A DNA stretch of 64,000 nt from Streptomyces tanashiensis (GTDB taxonomy: Bacteria; Actinomycetota; Actinomycetes; Streptomycetales; Streptomycetaceae), in assembly GCF_014648895.1 (NCBI RefSeq), contig NZ_BMRZ01000002.1, positions 930,001 through 994,000 of the forward strand. The letters are read 5' to 3'. Shown here piece after piece: positions 18,301-29,389 of this stretch. How positions within the stretch are numbered: the first letter of the stretch is position 1; the number at the start of each line of letters is the position of its first letter. Under the pieces are notes generated by a model that worked only from the letters and a program-made list of their open reading frames with translations, had not been told where the DNA came from and did not search any database. The translations under genes and the position numbers were made by a program.

Positions 18301-19540
18301 AGGCCTCCCGGACCTTCGGGTGGCCGGCGAGGACGGAGTCGACGGCGGCCGGGTCGATGCGCTGGCCGCCGATCTTCACCTCGTCGTCGAGGCGGCCGTG
18401 GTACAGGATCTGCCGGTCCTCGCCGAGGGTGACGAGGTCGCCCGTGCGGTAGGCGCGCTCGCCGTCGAGCTCGGTGAAGCGGCGGGCGTTCAGTTCGGGC
18501 CGGTGGAGGTAGCCGCGGGTCAGGCCGCCGCCGAGCAGCCACAGTTCGCCGTCGACGACGGCGGCCCGGACGCCGGGCAGCGGCCGGCCGATGGGGATGG
18601 GCCCGTCGTCGTGGCGGCTGAGGTCGGCCATGGTGGCCACGACGGTGGTCTCGGTGGGGCCGTAGCCGTTGAGGAGCCGGACCCGCTCGCCGACGAGGCC
18701 GCGCCACTGGGCGACCCGCTCGGGCAGGGCGGCCTCCCCGTAGATCATCACGGTGCGCAGGCCGTCGGGGAGGCGGACGGAGCCGGTGGTGAGGACGTAG
18801 ACGAGCTCGTGCCAGTAGGCGGCGGGCAGGTCGAGGTACGTGACGCCGTGCCGGGCACAGCCGGCGAGGAGTTCGGCCACGTCGAGCATGTCGTCGGTGC
18901 GCAGGACGAGGGTGCCGCCGGCGCCGAGGGTCGTGAAGATCTCCTGGATGCTGGCGTCGAAGTGCAGCGGGCTGAACTGGAGGACCGCGTCGTCGGGGCC
19001 GATGCCGTACGCGGGGGTCGCACCGGCGATGAAGTGGGCCAGGGAGTCATGGGCGACGACCACGCCGTTGGGGGTGCCGGTGGACCCGGAGGTGTAGATG
19101 ACGTAGGCCGCGCCCTCTCCGGCGCCGGGGCCGCCGAGGACGAGCTCGCCGTGCCGGGCGACGTCGGCGGGGGCCGGTGCGAGGTCTCCGCAGGCGTCCT
19201 TGAGGATCGCCTCGTTGCGGGCGTCGGGGGCCTGGACGTCGAGGGGCAGGTACGCGGCGCCCGTGCTCAGGACGGCGAGGAGGCCGACGATCGCGTCGAT
19301 GCCGCGGGGCCGGTGGAGGGCGACCAGCCGGCCGGGTCCCGCGCCCTGCGCGGTGAGCTCCCCGGCCCGGGCCCGTACGGCGGCGGCGAGCTCGGCGTAG
19401 GTGAGGCGGGCCTCGGCGTGGACCAGGGCGGGGGCGTCGGGGCGGGTACGCGTCTGGTGGGCGATCAGGTCGAGCACGGGCGGCGCGGGGGCGGGAGAGG
19501 GTCCGCCGTCGAGCAGGTCTTCCGTTCTGCTGGGGGGCAT
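12389..19540 (-). CDS. NRPS3: A-C-T-C-A-T-TE terminal synthetase
   Basis: A 2383-residue synthetase. Order by residue: A1 ~20-480, C1 ~495-920, T1 ~985-1050, C2 ~1075-1500, A2 ~1515-2010, T2 ~2030-2095, TE ~2115-2375. C domains have active HHVAGDG and HHIAADG. T serines sit in [10 protein letters not shown] and [10 protein letters not shown]. The TE has GWSYGG and a late His in ECGHLQM, so it should release the peptide. A1 is followed directly by a C domain with no carrier between, and the next C is followed directly by a carrier. My reading of the specificity residues is DAQDMYGVVK for A1 and DAFYWGSFAK for A2; I can assign neither securely. GGAGG precedes the ATG. No epimerase domain. Confidence 0.93.
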   Translation of the reverse strand: MPPSRTEDLLDGGPSPAPAPPVLDLIAHQTRTRPDAPALVHAEARLTYAELAAAVRARAGELTAQGAGPGRLVALHRPRGIDAIVGLLAVLSTGAAYLPLDVQAPDARNEAILKDACGDLAPAPADVARHGELVLGGPGAGEGAAYVIYTSGSTGTPNGVVVAHDSLAHFIAGATPAYGIGPDDAVLQFSPLHFDASIQEIFTTLGAGGTLVLRTDDMLDVAELLAGCARHGVTYLDLPAAYWHELVYVLTTGSVRLPDGLRTVMIYGEAALPERVAQWRGLVGERVRLLNGYGPTETTVVATMADLSRHDDGPIPIGRPLPGVRAAVVDGELWLLGGGLTRGYLHRPELNARRFTELDGERAYRTGDLVTLGEDRQILYHGRLDDEVKIGGQRIDPAAVDSVLAGHPKVREASVVAQQDGDGVKRLVAFVVTEGGTGAEELRDWVRARMPAAAVPAVSIVVALPRTSSGKINRKALRTADPRLPVVDEEPLPAEDRVPLSHAQRRLWLVGQLDGPSAAYNMPIVLDLDTAPDRAALAAAVADVAARHEVLRTVFLAPDDEPYQHVLAPAAVRLRTVECPERERAERVARFTAETFDLTRELPLRVALFLPEDGPGATLAVLLHHVAGDGWSLEPLMTDLAHAYAARAAGRAPDREPLPVQYADYTLWQNELLGDADDPESAVARGLAHWSAALEGLPAATDLPLDRPRPAVRAHDGGLVTATVERGVHARLVRLAEEHDASLLMVLQTALGLALRAYGAGERTLLGTPVAGRDDEALDELVGFFVNTLVLPTDTSGDPALTDLLHRVRDTDLAAFAHQRLPFDLLVEHLNPPRTPGVHPLFQVMLTLRTTGPDGGPFRLGAIEGRFAGDGPATTKFDLTAAFEELRDADGAPAGLRLGLEYARDVLDEDTVRILLAALERALRAAAEHPGDRVPDTALVDPGTRHALDERRARTAARAAETAAEATARTAAEPPAPHTDTLRELFAEVLGLDEVGPHEGFFTIGGHSMSGVRLANRIRARLGADVQVRDLLLAPTPDALARRIAARSTDPEADGTPTSERPRPVPRTDRPRHIPLSYAQRRLWFIDTLEGPSASYNIPLVLRPAEPLDAGALAEALTDLSDRHEVLRTRYRTVDGEPHQEILPRVRPSLDVRSVPADRLPAAVAAAAGHVFDLAEETPLRATLVTPDGGGGQVLVLLVHHIAADGWSTGPLLADFGTAYRARVEGGDPSWSPLSVQYADYTLWQRDLIDGPAAAAHLDFWEKTLAGAPAVLELPSARPRPAEATHRGGRAPVAVDAATHQALEALARRSGATLFMVLQAALAAVLTRHGAGTDLPLATMTAGRDDETLGDLVGFFVNTLVLRTDTSGDPTFTELLERVRRTDLAAYGHQELPFDRVVEHLNPVRTTAHHPLAQIVVQLHHDYTSDVPGAAAAKSLFQEGGPALLDTVSTKFDLTFALDERRDGEGGPAGLAGGLEYATDLFDAPTAALLAAHLEQTLRTAAADPGVRIGDVDLFTAADRFRLVGEYNDTATVVPAAPGTIHELISRRAARTPEAPALITDEETVGYGGLDARADALAARLRTAGVRRGDTVGVLLERGVPLVVTALAVLKCGAAYLPLDPRLPEARLRLMLEDAGVRLLTTDTDTASTAVVAADGAGPAVLLVDAPDAGEPVGADSGATGDDLMYVMFTSGSTGRPKGVGVTHRNVVELAADRDVRSGGPRRMLVHSATGFDASVFEIWVPLLNGGSLVLTRGDGTDLAETARAVREHGVTTAYFTVGLFHVMADEGLDTLRRLREVWTGGDVANPAAVQRVLTHCPDTVLVHSYGPTETTFASHNQWFGTGERTLRGAGLHLGRPMDNTRSHVLDEALRPVPPGVPGELYIAGAHVARGYVGRAGLTAERFVPDPFERDGSRMYRTGDRVLWTPAGELRFLGRADGQIKLRGVRIEPGEIERTLAAHPSVGQALVVVREDRPGDKSLVGYVVPRADAVVTEAELLAEARATLPEHLVPSAVVVLDALPLTVNGKPDRAALPAPDRPAAAEGGRQPRNAREEVLCALFAEILDVPRVGIDDNFFALGGHSLLGVRLVNRVRSVLGVERTVRDLFRLPTPAGLLGSPDDDGTAAALGVLLPLSTRGGRRPLFCVHPGTGVGWAYAGLARHLGDDQPLYALQARALSEPDHRPRSVEAMADDYLEQIRQIQPWGPYRLLGWSYGGLVAHTMAVRLRDAGERVELLALMDVHQTGPGSVSVLPPEERTAAAGPADAEDLAAALEEIRREDPVLAGFSDAELRAVLRASETHAALMARHVPGVADTDTLFFTARRPGEREGALAATWIPFTEGVVDNHTLECGHLQMAEPEPLERIGRIVAEKLSALQKEETRSQS

Positions 19541-20051
19541 GCTGAGTTCCTCCGGTAAAGGGCCGAGAGACCGGGGCGGTTCCTCTCGCCTCCGTGCCCT
19601 TCACGCTAGGGGCGGCGCGGGGCCGGCCGGGGCAGTCGGCCCGGCAGCTGGAATCGGCAGAACCGGCTGCCGGGAGCTGCCGGTGCGGGCTCACTCGGCG
19701 CCGGGGGGGTGCCCGCTCCCCCGTGCGCCGGGCGGTGCCCACCGCCCGCGTGGGCCCGTGCCCCGGCCCGTGTGGTCCCGCGCCCCGCCCGTGTGGGCCC
19801 GCGCCGCGCCCCGTGTGGGCAATCGTCCCGCTGGGGCGGGACGGGTGGGCACACGGGACGGCACCTTCAGCGGCGCCTCCGCGTTCCGCGCCTGGACCCG
19901 CACCAACAGCGCGCCGCACAACGGGTGCGGGTTCACGGCTCGGGAGCCTCTGGCGCCGGCAAGGGCGCCGTTCCGTTGTGCCCACCCGTTCCGCCCTGGG
20001 GGCACCTCCCGGACGAAGTCTGGGGGAGGAACGCATGCCCACAACGGGGGT
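19541..20051. other. Intergenic gap between NRPS2 and NRPS3
   Basis: A 511-bp non-coding gap within an otherwise tightly packed operon. The part nearest NRPS2 is filled by a repeat-rich element (19810-20048); the 19541-19809 part holds degenerate copies of GTGTGGGCCC-type sequence and presumably a promoter or leader for NRPS3. No ORF with a ribosome-binding site is evident. Confidence 0.6.
19810..20048. repeat. MITE/REP-like dispersed element with inverted ends
   Basis: A ~239-bp segment bounded by imperfect inverted ends, CCCGTGTGGGCA (19810-19821) and TGCCCACAACGGG (20036-20048). Inside are a hairpin CGTCCCGC-TGGG-GCGGGACG (19824-19843), arms GGGGCGGGACGGGTGGGCAC (19833-19852) repeated in inverse at 19978-19997 with two mismatches, and a CCTCCCGGAC...GGGGGAGG hairpin (20005-20029). 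From memory such sequences recur between genes in many Streptomyces genomes. It ends 3 bases after the NRPS2 stop codon and could terminate that transcript. Confidence 0.55.
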
Positions 20052-23000
20052 TCAGTTGGGGCGGCGGGATCCCGCTGATGTGCGGCGGCGGAGTGCCGGG
20101 GGCGCGGGCGGCGCCGCCGTAGGGGCCGGCGCGCCGGCCTCGGCGAGGCGGTGGGCGAGGGCCGCCGCCGTCGGGTTCCGGAAGACGTCCCGCAGCGTGA
20201 GGTCCTGGCCGAACTCGGCGCGGATCCGGTTGAGGAGCCTGACGGCGAGCAGGGAGTGTCCGCCCGACTTGAAGAAGTTGTCGTCCCGGCCGATGGGCCG
20301 GCCGCCGAGGACGTCCCGGAAGACGAGGAGGAGGCGTTCCTCCCGGCTGTCCGGACCCGGCGCCGCACCCGCACCCGCACCCGCTGTCTCCGCCTCGGGC
20401 CGGGCGTCGGCGTGTTCGCCGGACGCGGGCAGCCGGGGCACCGGGACGACGCGGGCGGGCGCGAGGTACTCGGGCAGCCGCTCGGCGGCCCAGCCGCGCA
20501 GGGCGGCCTCGTCGGCTCCGCCGGGCCGGCGGGTGACGTAGGCGTGCAGGCGGTCGTCGCGGACGGCGACGCTCGCTCCGGTGACGTCGGGGTGCCCGCC
20601 GAGCACGGCCTCGACGTGGCCGGGCTCCACCGGGTAACCGCCGACGGTGAACGCCGCCACGGGCCGCAGCCGCCCGTCGGCTTCGGCGTAGGCGCGGCGG
20701 CCGGTGGCGCGGAGGCCGCCACCGGGGGTCCGCTCGTGGACCTCGCCGGGCACCCGTACCGGCGCGGGGCGTCCCCGCTCGTCCAGGACGACCTCCCGCC
20801 CGGCGGGGGCGGCCGGCCCGTACGGCGTCGCCGAGAGCGCGGTGCCGGGGTCGGCGGCGAACGCGTCGAGGGTCTCGGCCAGACGCCGGGCGAGGAGAGC
20901 GGCCGTGTCCGCGTCGTAGAGCGCGGTGGCGTACTCCAGGGCGCCCCGCAGTCCTGCCGGCGCACCGTCGGCGTCGACCAGTTCGGTCAGCGCGAAGGTG
21001 AGGTCGGACTTGGCGCCCGCCGCGCCGAACGCGACCGGGTCGCCGTCCAGGACGGACGGGGAGCCGGTCCCGGTCGCCGCCGCGTGCACCTGGAGCATCA
21101 CCTGGACGAGCGGGGCGTGCGCGGCGGAGCGGTGCGGGCTGAGGTGTTCGACGAGCCGGTCGAAGGGCAGGTCCTGGTGGCTGTACGCGGCGAGGTCGGT
21201 CCGCCGGACCCGCTCCAGGAGTTCGGTGAGGTCGGGGTCGCCGGAGGTGTCGGTGCGGAGGACGAGCGTGTTGACGAAGAAGCCGACGAGCGGGTGCAGG
21301 GCGTCGTCCGCGCGGCCGGCGACGGTGGTGCCGATCGCGAGGTCGGTGCCCGCGCCGTGCCGGGTGAGGAGGGCCGCGAGGGCGGCCTGCACGACCATGA
21401 AGAGGGTGGCGCCGCTGCCCCGGGCGCGGCGCAGCAGGGCCTGGTGGGTGGCCGCGCCGATCTCGAAGGGGGTGAGGGCACCGGCCCCGTCGCTCACGGC
21501 GGGGCGCGGGCGGTCGGTGGGCAGGGCGAGGAGCGGCGGGAGGCCGTCGAGGGCGTCGCGCCAGTGGGCGAGTTGTTCGCCGGCGACGCCGTGTGCGCCG
21601 TCGAGGAGGTCGTGCTGCCAGAGGGTGTAGTCGGTGTACTGGACGGGCAGCGGCTCCCAGGCGGGAGCCCGGCCGTCGGCCCGGGCGCGGTAGGCGGTGT
21701 CCAGGTCGGCGAGCAGGCAGCCCGTCGACCAGCCGTCGCCGGCGATGTGGTGGACGAGCAGGACCAGGACCTGGCCGCCGTCGCCGTCCGTCATCAGCCA
21801 GGCCCGGAAGGGGATCTCCGCGGCCAGGTCGAAGACGTACCCGGCGGCGGCGTCGACGGCGGTGCGCAGTTCGTCCGGCCCCTCGGCCCCGAGCTCCTGG
21901 AGGACGGGTGTCTCGCCGGTCAGCACCTGCTGGTAGGGCTCGCCGTCCTCCGTCCGGTACACGGTGCGCAGCACCTCGTGCCGGTCGGCGACGTCCTTCA
22001 GGGCGGCGGCCAGTACGGACGGCTCGACGGGTCGGTGCAGCCGGGTCACCACGGGGATGTTGTAGGTGGCGCTGGGGCCGTCGAGGCGGTTGAGGAACCA
22101 GAGCCGCAGCTGGGCGGCGGACAGGGGGACGCGGGCGGGGCGCAGCGCGTCGGGGACGGGCAGCAGCGGGGGGCGGGCGGGTCCGTCGCCCCGCGCGCCG
22201 AGGCGGCGGAGGAGCTGCCGGGGCGTGGGGGCGAGGAAGACGTCGCGGATCGCGGCCTGGAGCCCCAGCGTCCCCCGGATGCGGTTGGTCAGTTTGCCGG
22301 CGAGCAGGGAGTGCCCGCCGAGCTTGAAGAAGTTGTCGCCGGGCAGCACGTCGTCCCGGTCGAGGACCTCCGCGAACAGGCCACGCAGGATCTCCTCGCG
22401 CGGGTCCGTCACGGAGCGGGCCGCTGTGCGCCGGCCGTCCCCGGCGGTGGCGCGTGTCCGCTCGGCGAGGGCGACCGCGAGGGCGTCGTGGCGGCGGTCG
22501 AGCCCGCGGCGCTCCTCGTCGGTGAGGAGGTCGATCCCGCTGAGCGTAGTGTCGTCGGCCCGCTCGGCGAAGGCCGTCAGGGCGCGCCGGAACAGGGTGA
22601 GCAGGAGGCGCGCGGTGTCCTCGTCGTACAGGTCCGTCGCGTACTGCAGCCCGAGCAGCACGCCCCCGGGCTCGCCGCCGGTGTCGTGCGTCTCGACGCA
22701 GTTGAAGGAGAGGTCGAACTTGGCTCCGGCGAGGTCGGCCCCGTCCGTCACGCCGGTGATGCCGCCGAGGCGGACAGCGGTGTCCTGCGCGGTCTGCGCG
22801 CTGACCATCACCTGGAAGAAGGGGTGTCTGCCGAGGGACCGTTCGGGGTTGAGGTCCTCGACCAGGAGGTCGAACGGCAGGTCGTCGTGGGCGAGGGCCG
22901 CCAGGTCCCCGTCCCGCACGCGTCGCACCAGTTCGGCGAGGGTGGGGTCGCCGGACAGGTCGGTCCGCAGGGCCAGGGTGTTCACGAAGAAGCCGACGAG

Positions 23001-25571
23001 CTCGTGCAGGTCCTCCTCGGGCCGGCCCGCCACCGCCGTGCCCACGACCACGTCCTCACCCGCGCCCGCCGCCCGCAGGGCGAGGGACAGCGCGGCCCGG
23101 ACGACCATGAAGAACGTGACCCGGCGGCTGCGGGCGACACCGGCGAGTGCCGTGTGGGCCGCCGCGTCCAGCTCGGCGGTCACCACCGCTCCCCGGTGGC
23201 TGGGTTCCGTGAGGCGCGGCCGGTCGGCGGGCAGCCGGGTCTCGGCGGGGATTCCGTCCAGGGCCTTGCGCCAGTAGGCCAACTGGTCTTCTCGGATGCC
23301 GTGTTCGCCGTCGAGGAGTTCGCGCTGCCAGAGGGCGTAGTCGGCGTACTGGACGGGCAGCGGCTCCCAGGCGGGAGTCCGGCCCTCGGCGCGGGCGCGG
23401 TAGGCGCGGTCGAGGTCGGCGAGCAGGGAGCCCACCGACCAGCCGTCCGTCGCGATGTGGTGCACGGACAGGACGAGGACGGCCGTGCCGTCGGCGACCG
23501 TGAACAGCCGTATCCGCAGCGGCGGTTCGTCCGTGACGTCCAGCGGGATCCTGGCGAAGGCGGTCGCCCGCGCCCGCGCGTCCTCACGGGCGGCGCAGTT
23601 CTCGACCTCGACCCGTACCTCCGGAGCGTCGAGGACACGCTGGTACGGTTCCCCGTTCCGTACCGGATAGACCGTCCGCAGCACTTCGTGACGGTGCATC
23701 ACATCCCGTACGGCCGCCTTCAGGACGGCCGCGTCGGGCTGCGTGTCGAGGTGGAGCACCATGGGCGCGTTGTATGCCGCGGAGGAGCCTTCGAGCCGGT
23801 TGAGGAACCACAGCCGGCGCTGGGCGTACGAGAGGGGGACGGGGTCGGGGCGGTGCTCGTCCGGCACGGGCAGCAGGGCCGGGCGGCGGGTGCTGTCGCC
23901 CCGCGCGCCGAGGCGGCGGAGGAGCTGCCGGGGGGTCGGGGCGAGGAACACGTCACGGATCGCGGCCTGCAGCCCCAGGGCTCCGCGGATGCGGTTGGTC
24001 AGCTTGCCGGCGAGCAGCGAGTGGCCGCCGAGCTTGAAGAAGTTGTCGCCGGAGCGGATGCCTTCGCGGTCCAGGATCTCCGCGAAGAGGCCGGTCAGGA
24101 TCTCCTCCCGGGGGTCCGTGACGGAGCGGGACGCGGTCCGCTCGCTCTCCTGTGCCTCTTTCCGGAGGGTGGTGCGGGTCCGTGCCGCCTCGGCGAGGGC
24201 CCGGTGGCGGCGTTCGAGTGCGTCGCGCTCGCCGTCCGCGAGGAGGACGACACGGCTGAGGGGGGTGCTGTCCCGCTCCTCGGCGAGGGCCGTCAGCGCG
24301 CGCAGGAAGAGGGAGAGCAGGAGGCGCGCGGTGTCCTCGTCGTACAGGTCCGTCGCGTACTGCAGCCCGAGGAGCACCCCGCCGGGCTCGCCGCCGGCGT
24401 CGAGCGTCTCCTGGCAGTGGAAGCCGAGGTCGAACTTGGCGGTGGCCAGGTCGGCGTCGTCGAGCTCGGCGGGGACGGGCCCGAGCCGGACGGTCTCGTC
24501 CTCCTGCCGGGTCTGCGTGCTCAGCATGACCTGGAAGAACGGGTGACGGCCGAAGGAGCGTTCGGGGTTGAGGTCCTCGACCAGGAGGTCGAAGGGCAGG
24601 TCCTCGTGCGCGAACGCGACCAGGTCCGCTTCGCGGACGCGGTCCACGAGCGCGCCGAGGCCGGGGTCCCCCGAGAGGTCCGTGCGCAGGGCCAGGGTGT
24701 TCACGAAGAACCCGACGAGCTCGTGCAGGTCCTCCTCGGGCCGGCCCGCGACCGGGGTGCCGACGACCACGTCGTCGCCCGCGCCCGCCGCCCGGAGGGC
24801 GAGGGACAGGGCGGCGCGGGCCACCATGAAGAACGTGCCGCGCCGGGCGCGCGCGACGGCGGTCAGGGCCCGGTGGGTCCCCGCGTCGAGCTCCGCCGAG
24901 ACCACCGCGCCCCGGTGGCTGGGCTCCGTGGGCCGGGGCCGGTCGGCCGGCAGCCGCGTCTCGGCCGGGATGCCGTCCAGGGCCTTCCGCCAGTGGGTGA
25001 GCTGCTCGTGCGCGGTGCTGTCGGGGTCCTCGGGGTCTCCGAGCATGTCCCGCTGCCACAGGGCGTAGTCCGCGTACTGGACGGGCAGCGGCTCCCAGCC
25101 GGGGGCGCGGCCCTCGGAGCGGGCGCGGTAGGCGGCGTCGAGGTCGGCGAGGAGGCAGCCCACCGACCAGCCGTCCGTGGCGATGTGGTGCACGAGGAGC
25201 ACCAGGACGGCCGTGCCGTCCGCCACCTCGAACAGCCGGGCCCGGAGGGGCAGTTCGACCGTCACGTCCAGGGGGAGCCGGGCGAACTCCGTGGCCCGGG
25301 CCCGCACGTCCTCGCCCGGGGCGCACCGCTCCACCTCGAAGGGCACGTCGGCGTCGTCGAGGATCCGCTGGTACGGCTCCTCGTCCCGGGCCGGGTAGAC
25401 GGTGCGGAGCACCTCATGACGCTCCACCACGTCCCGTACCGCCGCTTCGAGCACCGCCGGGTCGGGCATCGATCCCAGCCGGAGCACCACGGGCGCGTTG
25501 TAGGCCGGGGACGAACCCTCCAGCCGGTTCAGGAACCACAGCCGGCGCTGGGCGTAGGACAGGGGGATCAC
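20052..25571 (-). CDS. NRPS2: C-T-C-T-C-(A remnant)-T, adenylation-deficient synthetase
   Basis: A 1839-residue synthetase with no working adenylation domain. Order: C1 ~1-430, T1 ~460-535, C2 ~555-975, T2 ~1010-1085, C3 ~1105-1520, a decayed A fragment ~1535-1690, T3 ~1710-1785. All three C domains keep the catalytic motif (HHIATDG, HHIATDG, HHIAGDG) and all T domains keep the phosphopantetheine Ser ([10 protein letters not shown] twice, FFKSGGHSLL). After C1 and C2 the linker begins like an A domain, then jumps to the T domain. The remnant after C3 is an A C-terminal subdomain whose RGFRIEPGE and NGK motifs have decayed. The GTG start has GAGGAG 8 bases upstream. Carriers are probably charged in trans. 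Confidence 0.93.
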   Translation of the reverse strand: MIPLSYAQRRLWFLNRLEGSSPAYNAPVVLRLGSMPDPAVLEAAVRDVVERHEVLRTVYPARDEEPYQRILDDADVPFEVERCAPGEDVRARATEFARLPLDVTVELPLRARLFEVADGTAVLVLLVHHIATDGWSVGCLLADLDAAYRARSEGRAPGWEPLPVQYADYALWQRDMLGDPEDPDSTAHEQLTHWRKALDGIPAETRLPADRPRPTEPSHRGAVVSAELDAGTHRALTAVARARRGTFFMVARAALSLALRAAGAGDDVVVGTPVAGRPEEDLHELVGFFVNTLALRTDLSGDPGLGALVDRVREADLVAFAHEDLPFDLLVEDLNPERSFGRHPFFQVMLSTQTRQEDETVRLGPVPAELDDADLATAKFDLGFHCQETLDAGGEPGGVLLGLQYATDLYDEDTARLLLSLFLRALTALAEERDSTPLSRVVLLADGERDALERRHRALAEAARTRTTLRKEAQESERTASRSVTDPREEILTGLFAEILDREGIRSGDNFFKLGGHSLLAGKLTNRIRGALGLQAAIRDVFLAPTPRQLLRRLGARGDSTRRPALLPVPDEHRPDPVPLSYAQRRLWFLNRLEGSSAAYNAPMVLHLDTQPDAAVLKAAVRDVMHRHEVLRTVYPVRNGEPYQRVLDAPEVRVEVENCAAREDARARATAFARIPLDVTDEPPLRIRLFTVADGTAVLVLSVHHIATDGWSVGSLLADLDRAYRARAEGRTPAWEPLPVQYADYALWQRELLDGEHGIREDQLAYWRKALDGIPAETRLPADRPRLTEPSHRGAVVTAELDAAAHTALAGVARSRRVTFFMVVRAALSLALRAAGAGEDVVVGTAVAGRPEEDLHELVGFFVNTLALRTDLSGDPTLAELVRRVRDGDLAALAHDDLPFDLLVEDLNPERSLGRHPFFQVMVSAQTAQDTAVRLGGITGVTDGADLAGAKFDLSFNCVETHDTGGEPGGVLLGLQYATDLYDEDTARLLLTLFRRALTAFAERADDTTLSGIDLLTDEERRGLDRRHDALAVALAERTRATAGDGRRTAARSVTDPREEILRGLFAEVLDRDDVLPGDNFFKLGGHSLLAGKLTNRIRGTLGLQAAIRDVFLAPTPRQLLRRLGARGDGPARPPLLPVPDALRPARVPLSAAQLRLWFLNRLDGPSATYNIPVVTRLHRPVEPSVLAAALKDVADRHEVLRTVYRTEDGEPYQQVLTGETPVLQELGAEGPDELRTAVDAAAGYVFDLAAEIPFRAWLMTDGDGGQVLVLLVHHIAGDGWSTGCLLADLDTAYRARADGRAPAWEPLPVQYTDYTLWQHDLLDGAHGVAGEQLAHWRDALDGLPPLLALPTDRPRPAVSDGAGALTPFEIGAATHQALLRRARGSGATLFMVVQAALAALLTRHGAGTDLAIGTTVAGRADDALHPLVGFFVNTLVLRTDTSGDPDLTELLERVRRTDLAAYSHQDLPFDRLVEHLSPHRSAAHAPLVQVMLQVHAAATGTGSPSVLDGDPVAFGAAGAKSDLTFALTELVDADGAPAGLRGALEYATALYDADTAALLARRLAETLDAFAADPGTALSATPYGPAAPAGREVVLDERGRPAPVRVPGEVHERTPGGGLRATGRRAYAEADGRLRPVAAFTVGGYPVEPGHVEAVLGGHPDVTGASVAVRDDRLHAYVTRRPGGADEAALRGWAAERLPEYLAPARVVPVPRLPASGEHADARPEAETAGAGAGAAPGPDSREERLLLVFRDVLGGRPIGRDDNFFKSGGHSLLAVRLLNRIRAEFGQDLTLRDVFRNPTAAALAHRLAEAGAPAPTAAPPAPPALRRRTSAGSRRPN

Positions 25572-25633
25572 GGTTGCTGCTCCTCGTGAGTGGCGGGGGC
25601 GGGCGGGTGAGGCGGCGACGACGGGGGGTGCGG

Positions 25634-27514
<1,881 letters not shown>

Positions 27515-27522
27515 GGCGGGGC

Positions 27523-28557
27523 TCACCTTCCGTACAGGGTGGTGGAGGGGGTGGTGGTCGGGGAGCAGTCGGAGAGCCGGACCGGCTCGCCCATGGCGAC
27601 GACGATCTTGCGGTCCCCGGTGTACGACTCCCGGCCGTGCGCGCAGAGGATGTTGTCGACGAGCATCAGGTCGCCCGCCTGCCAGCTCTCCCGCACCGTG
27701 ACCGCCTGGTACACCTCGTTGATCGCGTCGACCTCGGCGTCGGTGAGGGCGGTGCCGTCGCCCAGGCGCGTGTCGAAGGGCAGGCCGTCCTCGCCGAACG
27801 TGTCGGTGAGGACCTCGCGGACGTCCTCGTCGAGGCTGCGGGCGTTCCAGAAGGCGAAGTGGTTGAACCAGGAGCGCTCGCCGGTCACCGGGTGCGTGAT
27901 GATCGCGGAGCGCCGCTGGCGGGTGCGCAGGGTGTCCTCGTCGAGCCACTCGTAGCCGATCGCGTGGGCGTCGCAGTACTCCTCCGCGCCCGCGGGCTCC
28001 TCCGACGAGAAGGCCTTGCGCCAGGGCATGCCGGCCAGGTCGGAGTAGTTGCGCACCAGCAGCCAGCCGGCCTCGGCGAACCGGGCGACCAGGTCCTGCG
28101 GCAGCAGGGCGAGGGCCTTGCGCATGTCGCCGACGGTGGTGGCGCCGCCGGTCTCGGGGGCGGTGACGCAGCCGAAGAGCAGCACGCCGGGGAAGTCCAG
28201 GGTGTAGCTGTTCTCGTTGTGCAGGCGGATGGCCTGGGCGGCGGGCAGGTCGGTGGAGGAGAACACCCCTTCGCCGAAGTCGCTGCGGGGGGTGGCCTTC
28301 TCCTTGTAGCCGGCCCGCTGGGCGATCAGCGCGTCACGCGCCTCGGCGAACGTCTCCGTGTCCGTCACCGGAAGCCCGCGGAGCATCACCGCGCCGGAGC
28401 GGTGCAGTTCGGCCTGGATGGCGGGGAGCTGGGCGGACAGCCAGGCGGTGGCCTCCGCCATGGTGTCGAAGGCGGGGGTGTGGACGAGGGCCGGCTTGCC
28501 GGGCTCCCGCACGACGGTGATGCCGGCGGTGGCCGGGCTCTGGGCGTACGTGGTCAT
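27523..28557 (-). CDS. SyrP-like TauD/TfdA Fe(II)/2-oxoglutarate dioxygenase
   Basis: A 344-residue non-heme iron oxygenase. The facial triad is visible as HxE in [10 protein letters not shown] near residue 150 and a distal His in [11 protein letters not shown] near residue 310, with the 2-oxoglutarate-binding Arg probably a few residues later. The HNE motif and overall sequence place it with SyrP-type enzymes that beta-hydroxylate amino acids tethered to NRPS carriers (Asp in syringomycin, Glu in kutznerides). The next gene is an A-T didomain with a glutamine code, so 3-hydroxyglutamine is a reasonable guess, though a residue on NRPS1 or NRPS2 is equally possible. It lies 46 bp after the type II thioesterase. 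Confidence 0.9.
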   Translation of the reverse strand: MTTYAQSPATAGITVVREPGKPALVHTPAFDTMAEATAWLSAQLPAIQAELHRSGAVMLRGLPVTDTETFAEARDALIAQRAGYKEKATPRSDFGEGVFSSTDLPAAQAIRLHNENSYTLDFPGVLLFGCVTAPETGGATTVGDMRKALALLPQDLVARFAEAGWLLVRNYSDLAGMPWRKAFSSEEPAGAEEYCDAHAIGYEWLDEDTLRTRQRRSAIITHPVTGERSWFNHFAFWNARSLDEDVREVLTDTFGEDGLPFDTRLGDGTALTDAEVDAINEVYQAVTVRESWQAGDLMLVDNILCAHGRESYTGDRKIVVAMGEPVRLSDCSPTTTPSTTLYGR

Positions 28558-28603
28558 GATGGGTTCCTCGTGATCCCTAGGAGGGGCTTGGGTCGGCGGG
28601 CGA

Positions 28604-29389
28604 TCAGGCGTTGCTGGGGGCGGAGGCGTGCAGGGCCTCCAGGACCGGGTTCAGCCGGGCGAAGAAGCCGGGCAGGTCCTGCTGGAAGTAGAAGTGGTCG
28701 CCGGTCAGCACCTCGGGCACGACCGGGTGTCCGGCCACCAGCGACCAGCCGTCGAGCATGTCGACCGGGACGATCGGGTCGGCGTCCCCGCCGAACACCG
28801 CGACCGGGCAGTCGAGCCGTACGGCCGGGGCGGTGCACCGGTAGGCGTCGTCGATGGCGAAGTCGGCGCGGATGGAGGGCAGGACGATCTCGCGGAGCTC
28901 CTCGTCGTCGAGGATGCCGTCGTCGGTGCCGCCGCGCTCCTTGATGGCCGCGACCAGGTCGTCGTCGTCGAGGCGCTCCGGGTGCACCGGGCACTGGTTG
29001 GGCAGCACCGGCGCCCGGCAGGCGGAGGCGACGAGGCCCTGCGGGGTGCGGCCGACGGCCTGCAGGGCGCGGGTCACCTCGAAGGCGACCAGGGAGCCCA
29101 TGCTGTGCCCGAGCACCACCAGGGCACCGGTGTCCGCGGGGAGGGCGTCGACCACGGGCAGCGCCAGGTCGTCGACGGACTCGGGCAGGTCCTCGCTGAA
29201 GCGGGCGCCTCGGCCGGGGTACTGGCCGATGAGCAGCCGTACATCGGCCGGGAGGTGCTCGCGCCACGCGCTGTACGCGTGCGCGTTGCCTCCGGCGTGC
29301 GGCAGCACGAGCAGCGACAGGCGGTGCGGCAGGTCGCCGGGCAGGTCCCAGACGACGTCCTCGGGGGCGGGGGTCGGGAAGGTGCTCAT
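28604..29389 (-). CDS. Type II thioesterase
   Basis: A 261-residue alpha/beta hydrolase that removes aberrant acyl groups from NRPS carriers. It begins with the TEII pattern LSLLVLPHAGGNAHAYSAW, has the nucleophile motif VVLGHSMGS near residue 93, an Asp in AVFGGDADPIV and the catalytic His in LTGDHFYFQ. The ATG overlaps the NRPS1 stop codon (ATGA), so it is made together with the first synthetase. Cytosolic. With three carriers apparently lacking a cognate adenylation domain, editing of mis-primed or stalled carriers may matter more than usual in this system; that last point is inference. Confidence 0.95.
   Translation of the reverse strand: MSTFPTPAPEDVVWDLPGDLPHRLSLLVLPHAGGNAHAYSAWREHLPADVRLLIGQYPGRGARFSEDLPESVDDLALPVVDALPADTGALVVLGHSMGSLVAFEVTRALQAVGRTPQGLVASACRAPVLPNQCPVHPERLDDDDLVAAIKERGGTDDGILDDEELREIVLPSIRADFAIDDAYRCTAPAVRLDCPVAVFGGDADPIVPVDMLDGWSLVAGHPVVPEVLTGDHFYFQQDLPGFFARLNPVLEALHASAPSNA

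Noticed and set aside
12488..19558. Very long open frame on the plus strand opposite NRPS3 (similar ones opposite NRPS2 and NRPS1)
   Set aside because: Translation is low-complexity Gly/Val/Glu/Asp-rich without domains; these frames arise from extreme third-position GC on the coding strand. The minus-strand frames carry complete NRPS motifs.
20052..25571. NRPS2 A domains missing through assembly collapse
   Set aside because: Linkers join C to T in frame twice and the third module keeps a decayed A remnant, which a simple assembly collapse would not produce. Not excluded without long reads, so only set aside.
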